64,000 nucleotides of DNA from Pegoplata infirma (lineage: Eukaryota > Arthropoda > Insecta > Diptera > Anthomyiidae), in contig OY992538.1 of the NCBI GenBank assembly GCA_963921195.1, positions 7,774,330-7,838,329 of the forward strand, written 5' to 3'. Under the pieces are notes generated by a model, which saw only the letters and a program-made list of their open reading frames with translations, had not been told where the DNA came from and made no database searches. Below are positions 24,745-37,000 of this stretch, piece after piece. The translations under genes were made by a program, and so were the position numbers. Every line of letters starts with the position of its first letter. The stretch's first letter is position 1.

Positions 24745-25402
24745 CCCAGCAAATTTTTGCATTACTAGTAATGAGTATAGTAATTAGTTATAATTATTGG
24801 TATGTACTTACTCATTACATGAAACACTACTTATTTTATAAAGGCCGTTAGACAAAAGTAATTAGTGCCTACAAGCTTACGAGTAGGGAGATAAATAACT
24901 ACATAACTATAATGAGTAAAATAAGTAGTTACTTATAAGGAATAAAATAAATAATTGTAAACAGAGTTTGAAATAACAATTTATCATTAGATTATTCATT
25001 TTCGCGAAACTTTAAGCTAAAAAGGTAAAACAAATATTGTTTTTTTCTGATTGTACTTACCCCCAGTTTCTGTAATACGAACGACATTCGTCTGCGACTA
25101 ATTTGCATGTATTTTGTTTTTGTTACAATAACAAAATACACACAAAATCGTAACGAACGAATTGCGTTCGTATTAGAGAAACTGGGGGTTAATTTCCCAA
25201 GTGAACTTGCAAATAAGTATTTATTTTTTACATTCTCAATAACCTATTATTTATATTTTTGCAAATAAGTACTTAAATATTACAATATAAGCCACTAGTT
25301 GCTTTTTGGACTAAAGTAATGCAGTGGGTAATGAGTAGTTGTTATAAGTAATGTAATTGGGAGTCATTACTTATCACAACACATTACCTAGTTTTTTCTG
25401 GG
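24745..25402. mobile_element. CCCAGCAAA-ended element, 2-bp duplication AA
   Basis: Left end CCCAGCAAATTTTTGCATTA and right end CTAGTTTTTTCTGGG, flanked by AA at 24743-24744 and 25403-25404. Sub-terminal ATTAC and GTAATGAG motifs match those of the elements at 52538 and 57021. It contains the MITE at 25060-25188. Confidence 0.65.
25060..25188. mobile_element. Harbinger-like foldback MITE, TTA duplication (129 bp)
   Basis: CCCCCAGTTTCTGTAATACG is mirrored by CGTATTAGAGAAACTGGGGG, flanked by TTA at 25057-25059 and 25189-25191. A 3-bp TWA duplication is typical of PIF/Harbinger. Confidence 0.65.
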
Positions 25403-25676
25403 AAACATCAACATTTATTTTTTACTGTTCTGTGTTTTCTAAAAAAAATAATATTGAACATTAAAACATAACGTCATTTTAATTATTTTTACCAACAAAT
25501 TCGAAAAAAATAACCTACGAAAACATTAAAATTTAATGATTGTTGTGTTATTTTTACCAATAAATTCAAAAAAAAAAAATACCTACAAAAACATTAAAAA
25601 TTAATAATTTAGTAGGTTATTTTAAAAATTTTTCTATGGAATTATTTTTTTTAAAAAATTTTAACAAAAATGTTGG

Positions 25677-25750
25677 GGAATCGATCCCGCAATCAATTAC
25701 ATTCTGGCCAGACAGTATACCCATCGTGCCAAAGTCACTTGATACAAACA
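25677..25750 (-). repeat. tRNA-derived module
   Basis: The minus strand reads TTTGGCACGATGGGTATA (A-box-like) and GGGATCGATTCCCC (T-arm with B-box) about 40 bases later. No acceptor stem. Confidence 0.4.
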
Positions 25751-26126
25751 TGTTTTTATATGGCTATAAATAATTTTTTGATTTTTTTTCTAAAAAAAAA
25801 ATAAATAACCTACACAAGTCGGTAAAAACTAATGACTTCTCCTTAAAAAATACCAACAATTTAAAAAAATAATAATTTTCTCACAATTTCCTCTTTACTG
25901 GCCATCGGCAGGTATTTTGACACGACCCCGCAGACATATTGCTTTCGTACGTTCTAAAATGTAAATTTCAAAAGATTTTTATAAAGCTCAAATTATTTAA
26001 AAAATTCGATTAATCGATAATCGCGATTAACGGCAATTTTTTTATCGTAATCGCTATTATGAAATATCTCGATCATTTGCAAACTCTAGTTCAAACGGTA
26101 CAAAAAATACCGATAAAATTTAACTA

Positions 26127-28928
26127 CACTAAAAAAAAAACTGGTAAAATGTCTAGTAAAATGCCTTGTAATCGCGTTCTACCAATATTTAACAATTTTC
26201 CTTGTTTAAAAAAAAAAAAATCTTGTACTTTGCTCAAAAGAGAACTACAGTTTTATTGGTAATTTAACAAATTTATTTTCGTAATTGTATTCTACCATTT
26301 TGAAAGGTTATTTTACAAAAAAAAATTTAATTTTAAAACAAAGTTTTTATTACGAGGATTCTAGTCATGGACGTGTTCAGGGGGGGGGCCCAGGGGGCCC
26401 GGGCCCCCCCCTTTTGGATTGAAAAATTTTAAAAAATGTAAACAACAAACTTCAACATATTATACAAGTAACAAACCTAAGTTTTTTGTGGTATTGTAAA
26501 TATTTTGGTTTTTAAAGAAAACTTTTACATATTTTTTTATAAAAACTCTTGATTTTGAGTAAATTTTCGTTTTTAAAAAGTCATTTATATGGAAATATCT
26601 GTAAAATAAGTATCGAAAACACATTATATTGGTTTTATTTAATGAAAAATATGCATCAGGATCATGAAAACAGTTTTCCATAAAACAAAATTCAAACTCT
26701 AAGGATCTAAGTCACTTTTTCTACATTAAAAGTCTCAGATTCTGAGATATTATTTTTATTAAAAATTCTAAGATGCTGAATTTTTTTTTTTCTAAATAAA
26801 AATTTTCATATTAATTTTTAATTTTCAATTTAGCACTTTTTTCAAAAATCGGGTTTGAATTGAAAAACCGCAGTTTTGAAAATTTAATAATGACTAAGGA
26901 CATTATTTTAACTGTCAAAAAATAAAAAAACTTCGATTACACAGGTTGACAAAATTTGAACTTTTTCAATTTGCCTGACCTTTGACCACTGATGTATATG
27001 GATTTTAGTGTGCTGATTCCGAATCTGTTATCCAATTGTTTCCATCAGCTCGCGTTCGCGAGAAAATCGCTTTTAAAGAGTCTAAAAAGTGAGTTTTTTA
27101 CCAATTTTGCTTTGCTATAACTTCCAAAAAAAAATTTAGTGACTCAGTTTTAAACTCGAACTTAACTATATTGGCTGCCAGGACTCCAAAACTGGTATTA
27201 GCTTTTTTCTGAAAGCTTTAGTTTTCGAGTTATTAAAAAGGGCATAAATATTCAGACAAAATTAAAGAGTTCATAAATTTAAAATTTTTATTTTAGCGAT
27301 ATCTCAAAAAGTAAAGATGACTCAACAAAAGTAAGAGCATTTTTGGAATAAGCATAACATACCTAAAATCGTCATTCACTTTTTGGATGTAAGACAAGTG
27401 TTGGAAAATATAGACTCACAAATATGCAAAAAACAGCCTATTTTCAAAGTTTCTCTAGGCTATATCTCGAAAACTAGAGCTGACCCAAAACAACGGTAGC
27501 CAGATTTTAAATCAACGTACCCCTAATACCCAAAATTAGCTATCAGAACCCGGGCAAAAAAAGAGTGTTGCCCTGTGTTATTTTTTATGTAAATAAATAA
27601 AGATAAATTTTCATAAACGAATTTACGAAAGCAACTTAAAAAATTTTGTGAAGTATTTGGAATCTAGATTTCCATTTTATAAAAAACCAGTCCTTAAATG
27701 TTGCGCCAAGGCAATAATATGTAACAGTAGAGCCGTAAAAAGCGCAAATGCGAAATGTTCTATAAATATTTAAACGGCAGATTTGGAATCAGATCCTTTA
27801 TAATGGCTCTAACAGTAGACCCACGCCTAAATTAGCGGTTTCGAATTTTCAAACCGCAATATCAGAAAAATGGTAAAAGGTTAAAATATTTGGTAAGATA
27901 ATTTGGAATCAGGAGGGCTAATTCTATCTGGTTCATATAATTTAATTTTGAAATTTATCACAAATACCTATTTAAAACCTTTTTGCTTTTAGGTTACAAA
28001 TTGTTTCTTCTAACGGTTTTTATAGGAAAAAATACTTCAGAATCTAAGAATTTATCAGACATTTTTCACCAAAAAATTTGCAAATTTAAAGACATTTTTG
28101 CTATAGAAAGTCTCAAAGATTTTGAAAAAATTTTTGTATAAAATATTTTCAGAATATTTTCTATAGCAAAGTTCTCAAATTCTAAGACATTTTTTTTTAT
28201 AAAAATGTTCTCAGATTCTGAGATGTGTCAAGTTTTTAAGTTTAAAAATGGAGTCTGAGTCATTCTTCTCTAGAAAAAATTACAAATTCTGAGGCATTTT
28301 TTATGTTGTTAGTATAGAAAAATGCACTAATTTCTAGATTTTTTTTTGGACAGGGGGGGGGGGGTAGTCTTAGAAAATAGTAATATTATGTTGTGATAAA
28401 AAAATTCGAGTTGGGCCCCCCCCTTTTCAAATTCCTGGATACGTCGCTGATTCTAGTTGATTTCCAAAAAAAAACTGTTATTTTAGAAAAATTATGTTAT
28501 ACGAGGATTTATGTTTTTTTTTGAAAAATATTTAAAAAAAAAGTTGACAAAATTTTGAAAAATTTATTACGAGGATTCTAGTTAATTTACAAAAAAAACT
28601 GTTATTTTACAAAATTGATTTTATTATGAGGATTTATGTTGTTTAACAAAAAAATTTTTTTTTGTAAATTTACCATTTTGGTTTGTAAATTTACCATTTT
28701 TTTAAACATATTTACCATTTTTTCTTGTAAGTTTAACATTTTTTTTTTTTATTTTTCCGGTTATAGAACAATATTTTTACCAATAAAATTGGTTATTTTA
28801 CCAATTTTTGACGCTTTTAAAATTACGTAATTTTACGAGAATTTTACCTACCTCCTATTTTACTAGAACAGCCTCGCAAAATCACGAGATTTTTTGGCAT
28901 CTTTATAAGATTTTTTTTTTTGTGAGTG
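26127..28928. mobile_element. TA-flanked MITE split by a hAT element
   Basis: CACTAAAAAAAAAACTGG on the left and TTTTTTTGTGAGTG on the right, TA on both sides. The interior phrases ACGAGGATTCTAGT and TTGATTTCC continue across the hAT insertion at 26366-28449. Confidence 0.55.
26366..28449. mobile_element. hAT-type element, 8-bp duplication ATTCTAGT (2.1 kb, non-coding)
   Basis: The ends CATGGACGTGTTCAGG and the inverse of CCTGGATACGTCGCTG agree at 12 of 16 bases, and both are next to runs of G/C (GGGGGGGGGCCC, GGGCCCCCCCC). ATTCTAGT is duplicated perfectly at 26358-26365 and 28450-28457. No transposase reading frame. CTCAGATTCTGAG motifs inside (26730, 28206) resemble the 35-bp satellite at 46290-48420. 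Confidence 0.8.
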
Positions 28929-29227
28929 TACACAGTACAACATTAAAAAAAATTACGGGGTTCCGACGATTTATTCTGGTAGAGGAAACAAATAAAAATA
29001 TACATGTGTCGGCGTTTTGCGACATCAAATCGGAATTTTATTTTAGAGACGGTTAAAGTTTCCCAGCTTTTGCCTGTTCTTGCAAAATATCGGTATATAA
29101 TACTATGTTTTCTATGCATCTGAGGTGTATGGTGGTTTAACAACTTTGTAGAAAATATTATGGCAAATATTTTTGTGAAACATATTAACCCTCTAACTCC
29201 CTCTTATAACGGTATTTTTTGGTTGTA

Positions 29228-29310
29228 TTGTAACAAATCTGGTGGGAATCGAACCCACGACCCCCAGACTCATAGGCTAGCACGCTACCAACTAGCCTAC
29301 TGAGGCGCCT
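29228..29310 (-). repeat. tRNA-derived SINE-like head
   Basis: On the minus strand TAGTTGGTAGCGTG (A-box) is followed by TGGGTTCGATTCCCACC (B-box in a 5-bp T-stem). The 5' GGCGCCT cannot pair with the 3' side, so a functional tRNA is unlikely. The interval 28929-29227 shows nothing else. Confidence 0.5.
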
Positions 29311-29463
29311 AGCTCGAAATTTTCAATACAAAAAGTAAACAAAACTTTCCAGTTGTAGTAAAAATAGTAAGAAATTTTGGTAAACAAACAGACCTATTAT
29401 AAAATCGGAATAAAAATCTATCAAATAAAACAGTATTGTATTGCGACTAGAATAAAATTTTCA

Positions 29464-29469
29464 TTTATT
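29464..29469 (-). terminator. Candidate poly(A) signal of the six-repeat DM9 gene
   Basis: AATAAA on the minus strand about 250 bases after the stop codon. AT-rich context makes such hexamers common. Confidence 0.3.
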
Positions 29470-29716
29470 TAATAAGCAGAAAATAATATAAATTATACAA
29501 AAAATTAATTAATCTACATATTTAAAGTGCATTACACATATGTAAGCTTGTTTTTATATCAAATATATAAGTATAAGGGGACATTTTATACGTCCGATGG
29601 CTAAATTGTTATATTAAATAAGTTGGTTTGGGAGCGACGCAAGAAGAGCCCCGTATATTAGCTGCTAGAAATAATCACTGTCATATTTTGTTAAATCACA
29701 AAAATCATAATTTTCA

Positions 29717-31098
29717 TCAATATTGTAATCCTATAGTTTGACCACGATAATAGTCATCTCTGTGCACCAATATTTCATAATTATGATCGATCCTAACCTC
29801 TCGTCCACCGTAAGGTATGTAAAGGCAGTTGTGAGAGCGTTGAATTTTACCACAAGTCAAACTGCCACTATAATGAGCTCTACCCACATATAAAATCTCT
29901 CCACTGGTAGTGCGACCTGCTTCTACAGCACCCCGAGCAAAACCATTTATAGCTGGCACCCAAATGTAATGATCTCCTACTAACATTTCATAATTATCTT
30001 TAGAAATTTCTTGTCCTTGATATGAAACATAGGCACTGGAACGGCCGGGTATAGCTTTGCCTGGTAAAAAGTCGCCATTATGAAAAGCACGGCAGACATA
30101 TATAGTAGACATATCGGTGTCATGACCGGCATGAACAGCACTACCCGGAGTATAACCGGACTGAGCCGATATCCATTTGTGGTAGGTACGTGATGAAGAT
30201 GAAAATGATGGGGCTGAGGGAGGAGGAACATAAGATGACGAGCCAGGATGTGTTTCTGCTGGTATGGGTTTAATATAACTGGGTTGTGGTATTGGATATA
30301 CTACAGCTGGAGAATAACTAGGAGTTGGCATGGGCATGGGATGTACTACTGCCGGAGTGAAGCCTGGTGTTACTGTGGGCATAGGATGTACTCCAGCTGG
30401 AGTATAACTTGGAGTTGGCATAGGCATGGGCATATGAGGTCCAACTAATGCATAAGGTGGTGGTGGATCAAATGGTTCTGGTTTAGTTTCTGGATAAGGA
30501 TAAGGTTTCGTTTCTGAATAGGGATATGGATAAGGTTTTTGTGATGTTGGATAAGGAGATGGTGATGGCATTACTGGATAAGGATATGGTTTTTCTGGTG
30601 TCATTGGTGGTGGTGGTGGTGGAGGTAATGGATCAGTTGTAGCTGGCATTTGCCATCCTGGTGTAAATTTTTCCACCACTAAAATTTCATAAGTTTCTAA
30701 TCGTCTTTCCACACCTTTAAACGGTATAAACAAGGCACGATGAACAGACGAAATTTTTCCCACCGTCAAGCTACCTTCATAGTGACCCCTGCCTATATAA
30801 ACAGGTTGATCTAATGAGGTCTTACCACAAACTACAGCATTTTCCGGTATTATATGATTATAACAATGACGCCACTTTAAATTTCGACCGCATAAAATTT
30901 CAAAATGATCTTTTGGTATTTCAGCTCCTCTTGACGAAATGAATGCAATTTGTTTGGCTGGTATAACTTTGGCTACCAACATATCACCATCGTGAAAAGC
31001 ACGTCCTACATAAATCATATCACCATCAACATCATTGCCACCAACCAAGGCATTTGGAGGCAAAGTAGAATAAGCCGAAGAATGAATCCATCTGTGTT
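29717..31098 (-). CDS. Six-repeat DM9 gene, exon 3: repeats 3-6 and Pro-rich linker
   Basis: It starts after ATATTTTAG, completing a split Glu codon to give STEEHRWIHSS, and ends at TGA (29719-29717). The A/T-ending codon bias and continuous DM9 homology over 460 residues make this the strongest exon of the gene. Confidence 0.93.
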
Positions 31099-34000
31099 CT
31101 AAAATATTTAAAAATAAACAATGAAAAAGGTTTTCATACAAAAAAAAATTACCGCATACATACCTTCCGTAGATTCTAAGATTTCACCTTCAGGACGATT
31201 ACTATCCACTCCTCCTCCTCCATAAACTAAAATTTCATATTTTTCCAATTTGATTTCTGTACCAGCAAATGGTATATAAAGGCATGCATGAGATGGTTGT
31301 ATTTTTCCAACTACCAAACTATTACCATGATGACCACGTCCAATAAACAAAGGTTCTCCACCGCTTGTCTCACCGGTACGTATAGCATTCGGTGGGATAT
31401 TTGCCCCAAAACAGGGTTGCCACGTGTAATTTTCTCCCACTAATAGTTCATAATTTGCTTTTGTATGTTCTTCACCACCCCAGGAGACATAAGCTTGTCT
31501 CTTGCTTGGTACTACTTTGACCGGCAAATGATCGCCTTCATGGTATGACCTTCCGACATAGATGGGACTGCCGTCGCTATCATAACCACCCATAACGGCA
31601 TTTGGTGGCAAGGGGGCAAATGGCGAGGAGTGTAACCAATTAGTATCTGAAAGAGAATTCAAGGATATACTTTAAATGAAATGTTTTAAAAAAAATCTTT
31701 AACGAAAAAAATATGAATGCTGGACTAGTTGCAATCGTTGTGGCAACTGATTTTCAGTTCGAAATTAGTAAATAATTTTTTACAAGAAATAAATGCTAGT
31801 TCAAGGCCTTGAGCTCGATTACACCGTCCGACAGCCAATACACTCCGTTGCATAACTATAATTACACTCTGAAATCGCTGATATGTATAATTTATGTAGC
31901 GCTGTGCCTTTTAGTAAATAAAACATTATAAATTATTTAAAAATTAACATTATTGCAGAAAAATAAATATTACTTTCAAGAAGGTTCTAAGTGTTTAAGC
32001 CATTTTTATTTTTTTGGTGTTGCATAACTATAAAGACACTTATTAAAAAAAAATTATAATCCAACTAAAAAGGATAAATGTTATAAACTGAAAACGTAGA
32101 AATCTTTCTTTATTATTAAAAAATTAAAAAAAAAAATATTTGGAAACTTCCCGCCAATTTAACCTTTACCCCATCCTCAATATTCACCGCCATGGGTCAA
32201 TTTTGACCTATAAAGGTCGATCTTTAAAACTATTCGTCCGATTGCTTCACAATATATTAATCATTTGTAGCAAAGGGCTAGGACTTTCCAAATTTTTTCA
32301 TCCAGAGTCATTCTGAAAACTACAACGTGTTCTACAGGGAACCAAAGTGGACTGCTTCGGGTATAAAAATCAATTCGGAACCTGCAAATTGTTCATTAAG
32401 GAAACCATCTTCAACAGGATTTACACATCTTAAAGTAGAGAATATAAGCTATCTAAATCATTTTGATTTAGTCTTCTAGCTGCAATATTGACCCAGATAT
32501 GAGCCATCAAATTTAATCACTTTAATCAACATTTGACTCACCCTATGTTAACCATTATAAAAGCTCATAACACCCACAAAAAAAGTTGGTTAACTTTGAT
32601 GACTCATATCTTGGTCAATATTGCAGCTAGAAGACTGAATAAACATGATTTAGAAAGCTCATATTCTCTACTTTAAGATGTGTAAGTCTTGTAAAAGATG
32701 GATTTCATTGTGAACAGTTTTCAAGTTCTGAATTGATTTTTATGCCTGAAGTAGTCCACTTTGGTGCCCTGTAGAACACCCTGTGGTTTACAGAATGACT
32801 CCGGATAAAAAAATTTTAAAATTCCTAGTCCTTTGCTACAAATGATTAATATATTGTGAAGCAATCGGACCAATAGTTTTAAATATCGACCTTTATGGGT
32901 CAAAATTGACCCATGACGGTGCATTTTGAGGATAGGGTAAAGGTTAAAATGGCGGGCGGATTCCAAATAATTTTTTTTCTACTTTTTAATAACAATGGAA
33001 GTTTCCTACACTTTCAGTTTATAACATTTATCTTTTTTAGTTGGCTTATAATTATTTTTTAATTAGTGTCTTTATAGTTATGCAACACCAAAAAAACAAA
33101 AATGCCTTAAAAAGGCATTTGAAAATAATATTTGTTTTTCTCAAATAATATTCGTTTTTGGTTAATTTATAATTTTGTTTTTTTATTAATAGGCTTAGCT
33201 CTACATATATTTTAAATATCAGCGATTTTAGAGTGTAATTATAGTTATGCAACGGAGTGTATTAAACATGAACTGGATGATATACGTTTACGTTTAGATC
33301 TTTTCATTTCGCAATCCTGTTTCCTTTTAGAAGGACTTCAAAGTTTTTAAGAATTACATTTTGTAACATATTTTTTAAATATTTGTACTTGTATTTTGCG
33401 GATGTTTATTCTGGCATTATTTTCTTTACTAATTAAAACCATGATATTCTCATAGCATAATTTTCAAGAAAATTATTTTTTGTTTTAAATTTATTTATGT
33501 TGGTCATTTTTGCAAGACTTAATCGACACGTGTTTCGGAATCTGTCAAGATTCCATTGTCAAACACGTGTCGATTAAGTCTTGCAAAAATGACCAACATA
33601 AATAAATTTAAAACAAAAAATAATTTTCTTGAAAATTATGCTATGAGAATATCATGGTTTTAATTAGTAAAGAAAATAATGACCTTGAGCCATTTATTTT
33701 TAATAAAAATTAATCAGTATTTGTACTTGTCCTAGGATGCCACTAGTGAAAGAAGAGAATCGCCCCTATTTTTATTTTTTTTATTTTGCCATATCTGGAA
33801 AAGGAATATAATTAATGTCATTTGAAAACTTTATCAAAATGTTTTGTTAAAAATTTTGAATGACTTTGAAGTATAAAGTTTTGAAAGGACGTAACTTACC
33901 TACTTTTTCTGATATGGTAAAATAATATAATAGGAAAGTTAGGGGAGACCCTACATGCCCAAGACTGACTGGCAGAAGACTTTAACATCTAGGGGGACAC

Positions 34001-37000
34001 TTAATATTTCCGACCGACGTGTGGAACTCTCTGCCAAATAGGATTCTCGGCTTTATTAAAAGCCTGAACATTTAGGGCACCCTTTTTAGGCTGCACAATA
34101 GATCTTTCTGGTCGCAGTGCATAGGGCCTCTTTAATCTAATCTAATCTAGGGGAGACTCTCCCTTTCATTTGCCATCACTACACTCAAAAAAAACCTTGT
34201 AAAATTATAAGAAAGTAGACAAGAATTTCTTAATATTTTACAATCTTTTTATACCCTTCACACTGTTGCCAACTATTTTTAACCAAAAACCTCTAAATTT
34301 CAAGAAAAAAGCGCTAGAAACCGCCAAAAATTAATTTAGCGGGGAAAAAAATTACAAAAAAAAGCGCTGAAAACCGAAAAACTTTGCATTTTTGATTGAC
34401 AAAAAAGAAAAATTAAAAAAAAAATCTCCAAATTATTATTTCTACGAAAATTTACTTTTCATTAAAAATGCGCAAGAAACGGTCGAAAAAATTTTAGCGG
34501 GAAAATACAAAATTCTCCCGCTAAATTTCAAAAAAAGCGCTAAAATTAGACAAACTTGGCGTTTTCGATTGAAAAATTGGAAAAAACCTCTAAATTTGTC
34601 CCACTAAATCCAAATAAAAAGCGCTAGATTTTTCCGCTAAAGCACCGTTCCCGCTAAACCCAAATTTTCCCCGCTAAATCCAAACAAAAAGCGCTAGATT
34701 TAGCGGGAAAACCTCCAACTTGGCAACAGTGACCCTTCAACTACAATATGGGGGTACACTCAAAAAAAAAACTAACTAAAAAATGGGTAAATTAACTAAA
34801 TCCAAGGAAAATTGATAATGATTTAGCTCCATTGCCATGTCTTCCTACTTTTTAGTCCATATTTTTCTTAAAAATAAGGACCAAATTGAACTAGAAAGTG
34901 GGAAAAAATTTCCCAATTTTTAGTTAAAAAACATTTCTGATGGGGACATTTGCCTAGGCCTTTGTTGTGATTAAAATATTATTTTTCCCTAACACATACA
35001 TGTGTAGAAAAAAATTTAAACAAAGTGAGTGTATACTCACTTTGTCATTCCATTTGTAACGCATCGAAATATCGGTCGGGGACCCCATAATATATATATT
35101 ATTGAGATATGATCGATTCTAAGACTTTTCTATAATGTCCGTATGTCCGTCCGTCTGTATAAGACACGATGCAGTCCAAAATAAAAGAGATAGACTCGTT
35201 AAGTTTGGCAGGAATGTGTTTTTTGGTCCTAGGCAGTTAATGTTCGAAAATGGGCAAAATCGGGCTAGGGGGAAAAAAAGTTTCCCCTTGAAGAATTAAA
35301 CTAACCTCTGAAAAACGCCATATTTTACAGGTTTTTTTGTATTTTTGTTAAGCAAATGAAACAATTTAATGTCAGAAATGGTTCAAGGTCTCGCACTTGG
35401 ACTTAGGAAATAAAAAAAATCGTTTTTTATTGCCCGCCCACCTTCGTAAATTTACTACATTTTTGTGTACAAAATCTTGAAAATTTTTAAAATTACAAGA
35501 AAAACTGTAAAATTACAAAAAAAAGTGTATATTTCAATCGAAAATTATTTGTTAAAAAACAAGTTGAAAGTTGAAAACTGTCAAATGTTGGTAAAATGGG
35601 ACTACGTGACTTTTTCTAGTAATTTGACAAGGTTCAAATATTAAAAATAAAACATTTTCCAAAATTTATTCCTCTAAAATTTTAAAGTATTTTCAAAAGG
35701 AAACAGGATTACAAAATGAAAAACTTTAATTTTTTTTTTTTTTTTGGTCCACAGGTGCTGATTTTTGAGACAAAAATATTTTTTTACGGAATTCATCTTA
35801 AAAGATGACAAAATATTGAATATGTTATGTAAAAAATAGTAAAAAATTAAAAACGCGATTTTGTTCCACAGATCCTGAGCTGATCAGCATCGCGATTTTT
35901 AAGACATCTAAATTTTGAGCCATATTTTTCAAAAAAGTCAAACAAGAATTTAAGAAAAAATTAGCATCACCCTAGTAAAAAAAGAAAAAAAAGTTCATGA
36001 CTAATTATGTCCCAAATATGGCGGATACAATTACTTTAATAATTATCTATGGGTATATTTTATGATCTAGCGGGATAACCTTATATAATAATGTGATACG
36101 TGAATTGGGTCTATACAATTATATCAGTTGGAGAAAACTGATACGATTAAATATAATTTAAAACCATTACAACTGATCATATGTTGCTCCTTATAATGTC
36201 ATATAAGTTGGATAACATTATATATAATCATATGTACTTTATGTAATGTTATATACAAAAATATGTTCTTTATGTAGAGAAATATCTAACCATATATATT
36301 TATGTCTTATAGTCTCAATTTATTTTATATTGTATCAGTACGGATCAAACTGATAAAACCAGATATACCCATTTTACGTATCATATTATATATAAGACTA
36401 TCTGTTCAGATCTTGTAGGATTACCGAAGATAACATTTGAAACAATTGTGTCCACAATATTTGGCATCTTATTTGTCACGGCTATACATTACTCTTTTTT
36501 ACTCGGGCAGTGGACCAAAATCGTGATTCTGGAATTTTGTTGACAAATTCATATTCAGCATGCAACAATTAGTATGAAAACATGTAATGCATGATGAAAT
36601 TATTAAAAAAAATTTATAAATTAATTATTTGAAAAGATAGAGGATTTTGCATTCAGAAAAATTAATTATGGAAGAGATAGAGAAAACCAAAAATGAAAAT
36701 AAAATAGCAAAAAAAATATTTTTGTTCTGAATTTTACACCATAGATGAGGGCCGTTTTACTGAATATTTTGCCATCAAAAAGTAATTTTCGTGGAAATGG
36801 AAGATAGAGGGTTTTGAATATAGGCCCTCGATAAGTATTATTCGGTATTTAACATTACCTCTAACAAGGTATCGGACAGGCAAGTAGTAGAACATATAAA
36901 AATTTGGATTAATAGACAATGTACTCTTCATCTTATACTCCCTCAAATGTTATAATTGTATCAATGTTGGCAATGGATACCGTCCTAGAATAACGGTAAT

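Larger units (their letters stand above)
24172..26058. repeat. AATCGTAATCGCGATTA-ended composite with nested insertions
   Basis: TAATAATCGTAATCGCGATT on the left is mirrored by AATCGCGATTAACGG and TATCGTAATCGCTATTAT on the right. A CCCAG element, a Harbinger-like MITE and a tRNA-like module sit inside. Exact ends and duplication not established. Confidence 0.35.
34240..35458 (+). mobile_element. DINE-1-like element split by a hAT MITE and a TA MITE
   Basis: TTTTTATACCCTTCA, CTACAATATGGGGGTA and TACTCACTTTGTCATTCC are consecutive pieces of the element seen intact at 38983. Insertions at 34261-34731 and 34757-35031 separate them. The (GTCY)n tract is at 35137-35157; the 3' hairpin end is missing. 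Confidence 0.7.

Noticed and set aside
29228..29310. Functional tRNA gene
   Set aside because: Good A and B boxes and a T-stem are visible on the minus strand, but the 5' and 3' ends cannot form an acceptor stem; called SINE-like instead. The same reasoning applies to 6843, 25677 and the three modules at 58383-58911.
30248..30448. Plus-strand frame over the DM9 linker
   Set aside because: It is the antisense shadow of the Pro-rich linker; the minus strand has continuous DM9 homology.
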